From the NCBI GenBank assembly GCA_002280855.1, contig NCEU01000001.1, positions 124,001 to 188,000 on the forward strand: DNA of 64,000 bases. The letters run 5' to 3'. The position numbers and the translations under genes were made by a program. Of this stretch, positions 34,726-43,456 are shown in pieces; within the stretch, counting starts at the first letter, position 1, and every line of letters begins with the position of its first letter. The DNA comes from Sphingomonadales bacterium 32-65-25. GTDB lineage: Bacteria > Pseudomonadota > Alphaproteobacteria > Sphingomonadales > Sphingomonadaceae. The notes below the pieces were generated by a model, which did not search any database, was not told the origin of the DNA, and saw only the letters and a list, made by a program, of their open reading frames with translations.

Positions 34726-37089
34726 TCAGCTCGCTGCGCGCAACTGCAACCCGGTGTTGGCTGCCGCTTCAGCGTTCGCGATGGCTTCCGGGATCTGGCT
34801 GGCCGGCACCGGTGGGGACAGCGCAAAGCCCTGCACACGGTGAATGCCGGCGGCACGGGCCAGCTCCAGCTCCTCGCGGCTTTCCACCCCTTCGGCCACA
34901 AGCATCAGGTCCATCGAATGGCCGAGGCTTGCAGCGACACGGAAGATATCGGCGGCCATGGCCTGGCCTGGCGCACCCGACAGCAGCGATCCAGAGATTT
35001 TCAGCGCGTTGATCGGCAACCGGCGCAGGCGATCGAGCGAGGAGAAACCGGCGCCGAAATCGTCCATGGCCACGCCCACGCCCAGCTTGATCAACCGTTC
35101 GATATTGCTGCGGCAGGCGTCTTCATCGGTCATCAGCGCGGTTTCGGTGACTTCCAGCGCCAGGCGATGTGGCGGCAGGCCGACGACCTGCAGTTCCGCC
35201 AGCACTTCATCCACCATGCCGGGCTGGCGCAGATCGTGCACGGACGCATTGATCCACAGATTCATCGGTCCCGGCAGTCCGGCCACCACGGCGGCTGCCT
35301 GCTCCAGCACCAGGCGGCGCAGCGTGCCAATCAGGCCGCGCGCTTCGGCAATGCGGGCCATTTCGGCGGGCGCCACCGGCTCACCGCCATCGGGCTGCCA
35401 GCGCGCCAGCGCTTCCAGCGCCACCACCGTGCCGGTCTCAAGATCGACCAGCGGTTGATAGGCAACATCGATATTGCCAGCACGCAGTGCCGATCGCACG
35501 CGCGATTCCACCCCAGCATTGCGCGCCGACAGCAGCTTCAAATCCGGCGTGAACAGGCAGATGTGGCTGCCGGGATGGCCCTTGGCCGACAGCAGCGCCA
35601 GATCGGCAGCGCGCAGCAGGTCTTCGCCTGTTTGTCCGTTGTCGGGGCTCATCGCCACGCCAACGGCGGCCCCCACCTGAATTTCGGCATCACCGAACCG
35701 TGCTGGCTGATCCACCGCATCGATCAGCACGCGGGCCAACGCCAGTGCGCCTTCGACATCATCAGATTCGGCCAGAATGGCGAACTCGTCACCGCCCATG
35801 CGGCTGGCAAACAGGCCGGGATCAGCAGTGCGCAGCCGGAACCCGACCCGTGTGATGACGCGGTCGCCCATGGCATGCCCATAACGATCGTTGACCTGCT
35901 TGAAGCCATCCAGATCGACGATCATCAAGGCAAAGTTGCTGCCTTTAAGGAGGCGCTGATCCAGTTCTTCCATGAAGGCGCGTCGGTTGGGCAGGCCGGT
36001 AACAGGGCAGCGACGGATCTCGCGGTTCAGTTCAGCGATGGCATTGTGCTCGCCGGTGCTGTCGCGCATCACCGTTACCCAGCCCCCGCCGGGAACCGGC
36101 TGACATTCCAGATCGACCACGCGATTATCGTTCAGGTGCAGCGCGGCATTGAACGGCTGGCGCATGTTCACCAGCATCGTGGCATGGCCGAGGAATTCGG
36201 CGCGGTTGGTGGCCGCGGTCTGCAGGTTGGGCGCATCGGCCAGCAATTCGGCGAACGTGGGGGGATTAGCCGGATCGAGCGGCTTCACCCCCAGCAGCGC
36301 CATCGCGCTGCTGTTCATCGCCACCACCCGCGTGTCGGCATCCAGGATGGTGATGGCCTGGCTGAGTGTCTGGACGGCGGTGTCCAGGCGTTGCCGCTCC
36401 GCCGCCTGCGCTTCGCGTGCCAGCAGCAGTTCGGTGTGGGCGGCATAGCCACTGCGGGCCATCGACACGCACAACAGCCCGAACACCAGCACCCCGGCGC
36501 CGGCGCCGACACCCCAGGGCGCCGGCCAGAAACGGATGAGCGCAATGCCAATGGGCAGGCTGATGGCCGGGAACTGCACCAGCGCAATCAGCGGACGGCC
36601 TGGCCCGGTTCCGTTGGCGGCCCCCAGTGTCGCCAACGCGACCATAACGGCCACCGCCTGCGCAAAGAACGGCGCATTCTGCCCAAGAACGGAAGCAACG
36701 ATGCCGCCCAGCCCGACAGCAACGATGATGGTGCCCAAGAGATAGCGGGCCTCCACCTCCTCCAGGTCAACCTCGGGATCAGGCGTGCGCACGGCATGGC
36801 AAGCAAAGATCACAAAGGCAAAGCCGGCCAAGGCCAACCCGGAAAAGAACAGGGCCGGCAGGCTTTTCACGGCCAGTGCGGCGGCAATGGCCAGTACGGC
36901 GGCAACCGGCCCGGCAAACGCAAACGACCAGAAATAATTGCCCAGATCGCGGGTGAGTTCGGCTTGCAAAGAGGCTGGAAGCTGCGGCCCCAGGATGCGG
37001 CGCGCCCACCGGAATGGCCAACCGGAATGCGTATGTAACTGTTGGTTATGTTTTACTGATTTCAACATGTAACCGTAAAGAAGTAACAT
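34726..37089 (-). CDS. Membrane-bound GGDEF-EAL protein with PAS-like domain
   Basis: 787 aa. The first 230 residues hold several hydrophobic helices; a PAS-like region follows (AITILDADTRVVAMNSSAMALLG). GGDEF is intact (MGGDEFAIL), so diguanylate cyclase activity is possible. The EAL domain has VALEALARW, LEVTETALM, MDDFGAGFSSL and VAEGVES, all key acidic residues, but the usual KID reads KIS (near residue 697). It could make, break or both make and break cyclic-di-GMP. No canonical RxxD inhibitory site at the usual distance is visible. ATG 37089 has no clear ribosome site, and ATG 37068 is an alternative. Lies antisense between ftsY and ffh. Confidence 0.92.
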   Translation of the reverse strand: MLLLYGYMLKSVKHNQQLHTHSGWPFRWARRILGPQLPASLQAELTRDLGNYFWSFAFAGPVAAVLAIAAALAVKSLPALFFSGLALAGFAFVIFACHAVRTPDPEVDLEEVEARYLLGTIIVAVGLGGIVASVLGQNAPFFAQAVAVMVALATLGAANGTGPGRPLIALVQFPAISLPIGIALIRFWPAPWGVGAGAGVLVFGLLCVSMARSGYAAHTELLLAREAQAAERQRLDTAVQTLSQAITILDADTRVVAMNSSAMALLGVKPLDPANPPTFAELLADAPNLQTAATNRAEFLGHATMLVNMRQPFNAALHLNDNRVVDLECQPVPGGGWVTVMRDSTGEHNAIAELNREIRRCPVTGLPNRRAFMEELDQRLLKGSNFALMIVDLDGFKQVNDRYGHAMGDRVITRVGFRLRTADPGLFASRMGGDEFAILAESDDVEGALALARVLIDAVDQPARFGDAEIQVGAAVGVAMSPDNGQTGEDLLRAADLALLSAKGHPGSHICLFTPDLKLLSARNAGVESRVRSALRAGNIDVAYQPLVDLETGTVVALEALARWQPDGGEPVAPAEMARIAEARGLIGTLRRLVLEQAAAVVAGLPGPMNLWINASVHDLRQPGMVDEVLAELQVVGLPPHRLALEVTETALMTDEDACRSNIERLIKLGVGVAMDDFGAGFSSLDRLRRLPINALKISGSLLSGAPGQAMAADIFRVAASLGHSMDLMLVAEGVESREELELARAAGIHRVQGFALSPPVPASQIPEAIANAEAAANTGLQLRAAS

Positions 37090-37219
37090 AATATCGCAAG
37101 CCTGAATAGCGACCTGTTGCCCGTGACAAACCCCGTCGTGCCCACGGTGCTTGACCGCCCTGCCCCATGCGCTTATGGAGGCGCGGCTTCCGGGAGGAGG
37201 CCATGCGTCCGAGGATGCA

Positions 37220-37249
37220 CGCCGGCCAGCGAGTTTTCGCCCGCCGGCG
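37220..37249 (+). promoter_or_regulatory. Possible leader hairpin upstream of ffh
   Basis: Inverted repeat CGCCGGC (37220-37226) and GCCGGCG (37243-37249), followed by CGTTTTC. It lies 47 bases before the proposed ffh start. It could be a weak terminator, attenuator or chance in GC-rich DNA. Confidence 0.3.
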
Positions 37250-37296
37250 CGTTTTCATTTGGACGCAGAGCGATTTTTGAGAAGGGCCTCTGGGCT

Positions 37297-38787
37297 TTGT
37301 TTGACAGTCTTTCCGAGCAGTTGGGCGGCATTTTCGAGCGGTTGCGCGGTCGTGGCGCGCTGACCGAGATCGACGTGCGTGCCGCCATGCGCGAAGTGCG
37401 CGTGGCGCTGCTGGAAGCCGATGTCGCCCTGGCCGTCGTCAAGGATTTCATCGAGAACGCCACCCAGCGTGCCATCGGCGCCGAAGTCATCAAATCGGTC
37501 ACGCCGGGGCAGCAGGTCGTCAAGATCGTCAACGATTGCCTGGTGGAATTGCTCGGCGGTGAAGAAGAACCAATCCCGCTGAAGATTGCCGTTACGCCGC
37601 CCGCCGTTGTCATGATGGTTGGCCTGCAGGGCTCCGGCAAGACGACAAGCAGCGCCAAGCTGGCAAGCTGGCTTTCGACCCGCGAACGCAAGAAGGTCAT
37701 GATGGCCAGCCTGGACGTCGCCCGTCCGGCCGCCCAGGAACAATTGCGCGTGCTGGGCGAACAGACCGGCATCGCCACCCTGCCAATCATTGCCGGCCAG
37801 ACGCCGGTGCAGATTGCCGAGCGCGCCCGCCAGTCCGCGAAGCTGCAGGGCTTTGACGTGGTGGTGCTCGATACCGCCGGCCGCCTCGGTGTTGATGAAG
37901 CGTTGATGGCCGAAATGGCCGCTATCGCCTCTGCCACCACGCCCGACGAAATCTTGCTGGTGGTCGACAGCCTGACCGGTCAGGACGCGGTGAATGTCGC
38001 GGCTGCCTTCAAGGAACGCGTGGCGCTGACCGGCGTGATCCTCACCCGCATGGATGGCGATGCCCGTGGCGGCGCGGCGCTATCGATGCGCAGCGTGACC
38101 GGTGCGCCGATCCGCTTTGCCGGTGTCGGCGAAAAGCTCGACGCGCTGGAATTGTTCGACGCCCGCCGCGTTGCTGGCCGCATCCTGGGCATGGGCGACA
38201 TTGTTGGCCTGGTGGAAAAGGCCGCCGCCAATTTCGAAGCCGATCAGGCCGAGAAAATGGCGGAGAAACTGGCCAAGGGCCAGTTCGACATGGACGATCT
38301 GCGCCAGCAACTGGCGCAGATGAAGAAAATGGGCGGGCTTTCGGGCCTGGCAGCGATGATGCCGGGCATGGGCGCCGCCAAGAAGGCGATGGACAGCGGC
38401 GCGGTCAATCCCAAGATGCTGGACCGCATGGAAGCGATCATCCTGTCGATGACCATGAAGGAACGCACCAAGCCGGAAATCCTTACCGCCAAGCGCAAGA
38501 TCCGTATCGCCAATGGTTCTGGCACCACGGTGCAGGATGTCAACAAGGTGCTGAAGATGCACCAGGAAATGGCCAATGTCATGAAGCGCCTGAAGAAGAT
38601 GGGCGGCATGAAGGGCATGATGAAGATGCTGGCCGGCATGGGTGGTGGCATGCCTGGGCCGGAAGGCGCAGCACCGGGCGGTGAAGGCCCCGGCGGTGCC
38701 ATCGATTTGGGGGCAGTTGGCCGCATGTTCGGCCGCCCCGGCATGGGCAGCCTGCCGCCCGGCTTCAACAAGTTTGGCAGAAAATAA
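37297..38787 (+). CDS. ffh: Signal recognition particle protein Ffh
   Basis: SRP54 homologue, 496 aa, binds SRP RNA and signal sequences. NG domain with GLQGSGKTTSSAKLA (from residue 109) and DTAGRLGVDE; methionine-rich M domain after about residue 300 (MKKMGGL..., MKRLKKMGGMKGMMKMLAG). The normal start MFDSLSEQLGGIF is here LFDSLSEQLG, read from a TTG at 37297, with GAGAAGGG as ribosome site and no in-frame ATG nearby. The frame continues open upstream but without resemblance. First gene of the rpsP-rimM-trmD-rplS string. Confidence 0.95.
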   Translation: MFDSLSEQLGGIFERLRGRGALTEIDVRAAMREVRVALLEADVALAVVKDFIENATQRAIGAEVIKSVTPGQQVVKIVNDCLVELLGGEEEPIPLKIAVTPPAVVMMVGLQGSGKTTSSAKLASWLSTRERKKVMMASLDVARPAAQEQLRVLGEQTGIATLPIIAGQTPVQIAERARQSAKLQGFDVVVLDTAGRLGVDEALMAEMAAIASATTPDEILLVVDSLTGQDAVNVAAAFKERVALTGVILTRMDGDARGGAALSMRSVTGAPIRFAGVGEKLDALELFDARRVAGRILGMGDIVGLVEKAAANFEADQAEKMAEKLAKGQFDMDDLRQQLAQMKKMGGLSGLAAMMPGMGAAKKAMDSGAVNPKMLDRMEAIILSMTMKERTKPEILTAKRKIRIANGSGTTVQDVNKVLKMHQEMANVMKRLKKMGGMKGMMKMLAGMGGGMPGPEGAAPGGEGPGGAIDLGAVGRMFGRPGMGSLPPGFNKFGRK

Positions 38788-38823
38788 CTTTAATCAACGC
38801 AAATTACTGAAGGAAAGATCAAA

Positions 38824-39366
38824 ATGGCTACCTCTATTCGTCTTGCCCGCGGCGGCATGAAGAAGCGTCCGTTCTACCGTATTGTTGTGTCGGACAACCG
38901 CAGCCCGCGTGATGGCAAGTTCCTGGAAAAGCTGGGCACCTACAACCCGCTGCTGCCCAAGGATTCGCCTGAGCGCATCAAGCTGGACACCGAGCGCGCG
39001 GCCTATTGGCTGAGCGTTGGCGCGCAGCCGACCGACCGCGTTGCCCGTTTCCTGGATGCCGCTGGCCTGCGCACCCGCGCTGCCAAGAACAACCCGAACA
39101 AGGGCGAACCGGGCGCCAAGGCCAAGGAACGCGTCGAAATGGCCGCCCAGAAGGCTGCTGAAGCCGTCGAAGCCGCCGCTGCTGCTGAAGCCGAAGCTGC
39201 TGAAGCCGCTGCCGCTGCTGAAGCTGCCGCTGCCGAAGCTGCTGCTGCTCCGGCGGTCGAAGAAGCCCCGGCTGAAGAAGCCCCGGTTGAAGCTGCTGCT
39301 GAAGACGTGGCCGCCGAAGAAACGCCGGCCGCCGAAGCTGCTGCCGACGACGAAACGGCCGCTTAA
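38824..39366 (+). CDS. rpsP: 30S ribosomal protein S16 with long Ala/Glu-rich tail
   Basis: 180 aa. The S16 core is the first 85 or so residues ([31 protein letters not shown]). Residues 95-180 are a low-complexity tail of Ala, Glu and Pro, roughly doubling the protein; alphaproteobacterial S16 proteins often carry such tails. Ribosome site GGAAAGA before ATG 38824. Between ffh and rimM as expected. Confidence 0.96.
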   Translation: MATSIRLARGGMKKRPFYRIVVSDNRSPRDGKFLEKLGTYNPLLPKDSPERIKLDTERAAYWLSVGAQPTDRVARFLDAAGLRTRAAKNNPNKGEPGAKAKERVEMAAQKAAEAVEAAAAAEAEAAEAAAAAEAAAAEAAAAPAVEEAPAEEAPVEAAAEDVAAEETPAAEAAADDETAA

Positions 39367-39378
39367 GGCACGCGTGCA

Positions 39379-39867
39379 ATGGCGGCCGATCAGATCGTGC
39401 TGGCCGCCATTGCCGGCGCCCATGGCATTCGCGGCGAGGTGCGGCTGAAGCTGTTCACCGACGACGCCCAATCCCTGGCCCGTCACGCCCGCTTCGATGC
39501 GGGCGGGCGGGCCTTGGTTTTGGCGGCCATCCGTGCCGACAAGCCCGGCACCGCCATCGCCCGTTTTGACGGCGTGACCGATCGCAACGTCGCGGAATCG
39601 CTGCGCGGCCTTACCCTCACCGTTCCCCGCACCGCCCTGCCGGCGCTGGATGAGGGCGAATATTATGTCGCCGATTACCTTGGCCGCAGCGTGGTGGATG
39701 AAACCGGCGCGACCGTTGGCACCGTGAAATCCATCGAGAATTTCGGCGCCTCCGACATCCTCGACATTGCACTGGCTGGCGGCGGCACGGTGATGGTGCC
39801 CTTCGTCGCCGAGGTGGTGCGCGAGGAGGCGGACCGGCTGATTGTTGACCGCGCGTGGTTGGCGTGA
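39379..39867 (+). CDS. rimM: 16S rRNA processing protein RimM
   Basis: Assembly factor for the 30S head, 162 aa. N-terminal RimM domain ([23 protein letters not shown]) and C-terminal PRC-barrel ([20 protein letters not shown]). Sits 12 bases after rpsP, whose product neighbours its binding site, and 10 bases before trmD. Confidence 0.96.
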   Translation: MAADQIVLAAIAGAHGIRGEVRLKLFTDDAQSLARHARFDAGGRALVLAAIRADKPGTAIARFDGVTDRNVAESLRGLTLTVPRTALPALDEGEYYVADYLGRSVVDETGATVGTVKSIENFGASDILDIALAGGGTVMVPFVAEVVREEADRLIVDRAWLA

Positions 39868-39877
39868 CTGGGCTCGC

Positions 39878-40609
39878 ATGAGCTGGCGGGCGACAATTCT
39901 GACGCTCTATCCCGAGATGTTCCCCGGCCACCTGGGCCAAAGCCTGGCAGGCCGGGCGCTGGCACAAGGCACCTGGGCTTGCAACGCCGTCAACATCCGC
40001 AATTTCGCGATGGACAAGCACCGCACGGTCGATGACACCCCGGCCGGTGGCGGCCCCGGCATGGTGCTGAAAGTGGGTGTGCTCAGCGCCGCCATCGATG
40101 CGGTGGCTGATGGCCGGCCGGTGTTGGCGATGACACCACGGGGAAAGCCGCTCAGCCAGGCCCGCGTGCGCCAACTGGCGGAAGGCCCCGGCGCCATCAT
40201 CCTGTGCGGCCGTTTCGAAGGTTTTGACGAGCGCATCTTCCAGCGCCGCGCCATCGAGGAAGTGTCGATTGGCGACTATGTGCTTTCGGGTGGCGAGGTT
40301 GCCGCGATGGTGGTGATGGATGCTTGCGTGCGGCTGCTGCCCGGTGTAATGGGCGCGGCTTCCAGCGGTATCGAGGAAAGCCACGAAAGCGGCCTTCTTG
40401 AACACCCGCACTATACCAGGCCCCCCGAATGGGAAGGCCTTTCGATCCCCGAAGCGTTGCGATCGGGGGATCACGCACGCATCGCCAAATGGCGGCGCGC
40501 GCGGTCCGAACAGGACACACGGTCAAGGCGGCCGGATCTGTGGGATCATCATGGGGATGATCGGGTCCATCCGCCCTCTGGCGCGCGACAACAGAAGAAA
40601 GAGGAATGA
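39878..40609 (+). CDS. trmD: tRNA (guanine-N1-)-methyltransferase
   Basis: Makes m1G37 in tRNAs reading codons that start with C, preventing frameshifts; 243 aa. SPOUT-fold signatures: [43 protein letters not shown] and [12 protein letters not shown] (trefoil knot). Start ATG 39878 gives [15 protein letters not shown]. One base separates its stop from the rplS start. Confidence 0.96.
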   Translation: MSWRATILTLYPEMFPGHLGQSLAGRALAQGTWACNAVNIRNFAMDKHRTVDDTPAGGGPGMVLKVGVLSAAIDAVADGRPVLAMTPRGKPLSQARVRQLAEGPGAIILCGRFEGFDERIFQRRAIEEVSIGDYVLSGGEVAAMVVMDACVRLLPGVMGAASSGIEESHESGLLEHPHYTRPPEWEGLSIPEALRSGDHARIAKWRRARSEQDTRSRRPDLWDHHGDDRVHPPSGARQQKKEE

Positions 40610-40610
40610 G

Positions 40611-40988
40611 ATGAATCTCATCCAGACACTCGAAGCCGAGCAGATTGCCAAGCTCACCGAAAAGCGCAGCATCCCGCTGTTCCGCGCCGGCGACACGCTG
40701 CGCGTGGGCGTGCGCGTTGTTGAAGGCGAACGCACCCGCGTGCAGAATTACGAAGGCGTGTGCATCGCGCGTTCGAACCGCGGCATCAACTCGTCGTTCA
40801 CCGTGCGCAAGATCTCGTTCGGCGAAGGCGTGGAACGCGTGTTCCCGCTGTACAGCCCGAGCATCGAAGCCATCGAAGTCGTCCGCCGCGGTGTCGTCCG
40901 CCGCGCCAAGCTTTATTATCTGCGTGGCCGCAGCGGCAAGTCCGCCCGCATCGTCGAAAAGCGCGACGCACGTCCTGCCAAGGACTAA
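40611..40988 (+). CDS. rplS: 50S ribosomal protein L19
   Basis: 125 aa, full length, begins [15 protein letters not shown]. Conserved [20 protein letters not shown] and [18 protein letters not shown]. Preceded by AAAGAGGA as ribosome site lying within the end of trmD. Last gene of the operon; a strong terminator follows. Confidence 0.97.
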   Translation: MNLIQTLEAEQIAKLTEKRSIPLFRAGDTLRVGVRVVEGERTRVQNYEGVCIARSNRGINSSFTVRKISFGEGVERVFPLYSPSIEAIEVVRRGVVRRAKLYYLRGRSGKSARIVEKRDARPAKD

Positions 40989-41006
40989 TCCCCATTCAGA
41001 TTGCCG

Positions 41007-41043
41007 AAAGGGCGCCAGTGGCACTGCTGCTGGCGCCCTTTTT
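41007..41043 (+). terminator. Rho-independent terminator after rplS
   Basis: Twelve-base perfect stem AAAGGGCGCCAG / CTGGCGCCCTTT with a T5 tail, ending the ffh-rplS unit. Confidence 0.9.
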
Positions 41044-41080
41044 CATTGCGTGTTCGCAGCCCAAGCCCCTATCTGAAGCC

Positions 41081-41527
41081 ATGTCCCCCCTTCCCCCTTC
41101 CGGCGCGATCGATGGCGGCATCCATCGCCTGCCAGCCCGGGTCTATTTCGAAGACACGGATACCGCCGGCATCATGTATCACGCCAAATATCTGCACTTC
41201 ATGGAGCGCGGCCGCACCGAGTTTCTGCGTGTCGCCGGCATCGATCATGGCGCCGCGGTAAAGGCCGGGGATGGCGCCTATGCGGTGACCGAAATGCAGA
41301 TCAAGTGGCTGCGGCCGGCGAAGCTGGACGATGTGTTGACCATCGAGACCCGCCTCATCAGCGTCCGCGCCGCCGCCTGCGCTATCGCTCAGCGCATCAC
41401 CCGCGCCGGTGAGCCGCTGCTGGACGCCACCCTCACCGCTGCTTTCCTCGATCCCGCCGGCCGCCCCCGCCGGCAACCGCGCGACTGGATGGCGCGGTTC
41501 AATGAACTTCTGGCACAGGAACCATGA
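41081..41527 (+). CDS. ybgC: Tol-Pal system acyl-CoA thioesterase YbgC
   Basis: Hotdog-fold thioesterase, 148 aa, from ATG 41081. The active-site motif YFEDTDTAGIMYHAKYLHFM with ERGRTEFLR is plain. Cytoplasmic; in other bacteria acts on short acyl-CoA or acyl-ACP linked to phospholipid synthesis. First gene of the Tol cluster; its stop overlaps tolQ as ATGA. Confidence 0.93.
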   Translation: MSPLPPSGAIDGGIHRLPARVYFEDTDTAGIMYHAKYLHFMERGRTEFLRVAGIDHGAAVKAGDGAYAVTEMQIKWLRPAKLDDVLTIETRLISVRAAACAIAQRITRAGEPLLDATLTAAFLDPAGRPRRQPRDWMARFNELLAQEP

Positions 41528-42237
41528 TGCAAGCCGATATCGCGATCAAAACCGCGGCCGAACTGTCGCCGTTCGCCCTGTTCATGCAGGCCGATATCGT
41601 CGTGAAGGCGGTGATGTTCGGGCTGTTGCTGGCCAGTGTGTGGAGCTGGGCGATCATTCTCGAACGCTCGCGCCGCCTGTCCCGCCTCAACGGCGAGGCC
41701 GCCAAATTTGAAGACTGGTTCTGGAAGGCCAAGGATCTCGACAGCCTCTATGAGCCCGCGTCCCGCACCGATCACCCCTCGGCCCGCGCCTTCCTGGCCG
41801 GCATGAACGAATGGCGGCGCAGCCTTTCGGCCAAGACCGGCCGCAGCATCGATCGCGAAGGCCTGCGGGGGCGCCTGGCCAGCGCCATCAATGTCGCCAT
41901 CGGCCGCGACATCGATGAATTGTCAGACCGGTTGAACGCGCTCGCCACCATAGGTTCGGTGGCGCCGTTCGTCGGCCTGTTCGGCACGGTGTGGGGTATC
42001 ATGCGCAGCTTTGCCAGCATCGCCGCCAGCCAGAACACATCGCTGGCCGTGGTCGCGCCTGGCATTGCCGAAGCGTTGTTCGCCACCGCCATCGGCCTGT
42101 TTGCCGCCATTCCTGCCGTGATCGGATATAACCGTCTGCTGCACCGGGTGAACCGCCTGGAAGCCCGACTGAACGCCTTCTCGGAAGAGTATCTCAACCT
42201 CCTCTCCCGCCAGCTTGACGGCATGGACAGCCAGTAA
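41524..42237 (+). CDS. tolQ: Tol-Pal system proton channel subunit TolQ
   Basis: 237 aa inner-membrane protein with three helices: an N-terminal one ([21 protein letters not shown]) and a pair near 140-200 ([41 protein letters not shown]). Works with TolR to use the proton gradient to energise TolA during cell constriction. Flanked by overlapping ybgC and tolR. Confidence 0.95.
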   Translation: MMQADIAIKTAAELSPFALFMQADIVVKAVMFGLLLASVWSWAIILERSRRLSRLNGEAAKFEDWFWKAKDLDSLYEPASRTDHPSARAFLAGMNEWRRSLSAKTGRSIDREGLRGRLASAINVAIGRDIDELSDRLNALATIGSVAPFVGLFGTVWGIMRSFASIAASQNTSLAVVAPGIAEALFATAIGLFAAIPAVIGYNRLLHRVNRLEARLNAFSEEYLNLLSRQLDGMDSQ

Positions 42238-42668
42238 TGGGTATGGGTTCCCCCCGCAGAGGCCGCGGCCGCCAGCCCATGGCGGAGATCAACGTCACAC
42301 CATTGGTGGACGTGATGCTGGTGCTGCTGATCATCTTCATGGTGACAGCGCCGCTGCTGGTGGCCGGCGTGCCGGTGGATCTGCCCGACGCCAAGGCGCA
42401 AAGCCTGCCGCAAGACCAGTCGCCGATCCAGATCAGCCTGAATGCCGCCGGCGAGCTGTTCGTTGATCGCATGGCCATCGCGCCCGCCGCCCTGCCCGCC
42501 AAGCTCGCCGCCCTGCGCGAAGCCCGCAGTGATGAAGCGCGCGTCTATGTGCGCGCTGATCGCGGCCTCGATTATGGCCGGGTGATGCAGGTGGTCGGCG
42601 ACGTGAATGGCGCCGGCTTCAAGAAAGTGGCGCTGGTCACTGACGGGCAAGCCAAAAACCCGCAATGA
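42237..42668 (+). CDS. tolR: Tol-Pal system subunit TolR
   Basis: 143 aa, ExbD/TolR family. One membrane helix, VDVMLVLLIIFMVTAPLLV, holding the proton-carrying aspartate, preceded by the family string MAEINVTPL; the periplasmic domain follows. Start overlaps the tolQ stop as TAATG; its stop overlaps tolA as ATGA. Confidence 0.95.
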   Translation: MGMGSPRRGRGRQPMAEINVTPLVDVMLVLLIIFMVTAPLLVAGVPVDLPDAKAQSLPQDQSPIQISLNAAGELFVDRMAIAPAALPAKLAALREARSDEARVYVRADRGLDYGRVMQVVGDVNGAGFKKVALVTDGQAKNPQ

Positions 42669-43453
42669 CGCGCGCCGAACGCCTCAGCATTGCCGGCGCT
42701 GCCACCGCGCACCTGGTGCTGCTCGCCGCGCTCAGCCTTGCCTGGCAGAACAGCCGGAAGATGCTGGCCGCGCCCACAGACGCCGTGCCGGTGGAAATCG
42801 TCGACATTTCCGACGCACCGCGCACACCGGAACCGCCCAAACCCTCGATGGAAGCCGCCCCGCAGGAAGCGGCCGCCGCGGCCGCCGAAGCCGAACCTGC
42901 GCCCGAACCGGAACCGGTGAAGCCTGACGCAGTGCCGCCGCCTGAACCGACCAAACCAACACCGCCAAAGCCCAAGGCTGCAACGCTCACCAAAGCCCCG
43001 CCTTCCCCGCTCGACACGTCCACATTGGCCAACCTGATCGACAAGGCGCTGCCCAAGGCGGCGAAGAAGCCGCTCGACACCTCGAAACTCGCCAAGGAAC
43101 TCAACGCCAGCGCCCCGGCGCGCGCCACCGTTGATCCCCGCGCCGCGGCCACCCTCGCCCAGGCCATCCGCGCCCAGGTGGCCCCCTGCTGGAACCCACC
43201 CGTGGGCGGCCGCGATGTGCGCCGCATGACCGTGATCGTGACCGTGAACTACAGCCGCGATGGCCGCGTGATCGGCATGCCGGCCGCTGGCACCCCCACC
43301 GGCATGACCGCCGCCAACGCCGATTACGCCCGCGCCTTCGCCGAAACTGCCCGCCGCGCCGTGCTGCGCTGCCAGCCGTTGAAGCTGCCGGCGGAGTTGT
43401 ATGATTTGTGGGGCAGCGTGGAGATCAATTTCGATCCGGAAGAGATGACGTAA
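42665..43453 (+). CDS. tolA: TolA (TonB C-terminal-like) protein
   Basis: 262 aa. N-terminal membrane helix (SIAGAATAHLVLLAALSLAW), a long Ala/Pro/Lys/Glu-rich stretch (residues 55-135) that spans the periplasm, and a C-terminal TonB/TolA-like domain (VAPCWNPPVGGRDVRRMTVIV). It should link TolQR to TolB-Pal. Ends 3 bases from the convergent amidohydrolase gene, which separates it from tolB. Confidence 0.9.
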   Translation: MTRAERLSIAGAATAHLVLLAALSLAWQNSRKMLAAPTDAVPVEIVDISDAPRTPEPPKPSMEAAPQEAAAAAAEAEPAPEPEPVKPDAVPPPEPTKPTPPKPKAATLTKAPPSPLDTSTLANLIDKALPKAAKKPLDTSKLAKELNASAPARATVDPRAAATLAQAIRAQVAPCWNPPVGGRDVRRMTVIVTVNYSRDGRVIGMPAAGTPTGMTAANADYARAFAETARRAVLRCQPLKLPAELYDLWGSVEINFDPEEMT

Positions 43454-43456
43454 GCC

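Noticed and set aside
34588..37038. Open frame of over 800 codons on the plus strand opposite the GGDEF-EAL gene
   Set aside because: Antisense to a gene with intact GGDEF and EAL motifs; composition typical of a shadow frame.
37117..37297. Possible SRP (4.5S) RNA gene next to ffh
   Set aside because: The conserved GGAAGGAAGC-type loop is absent here, and I found no match elsewhere in the window.
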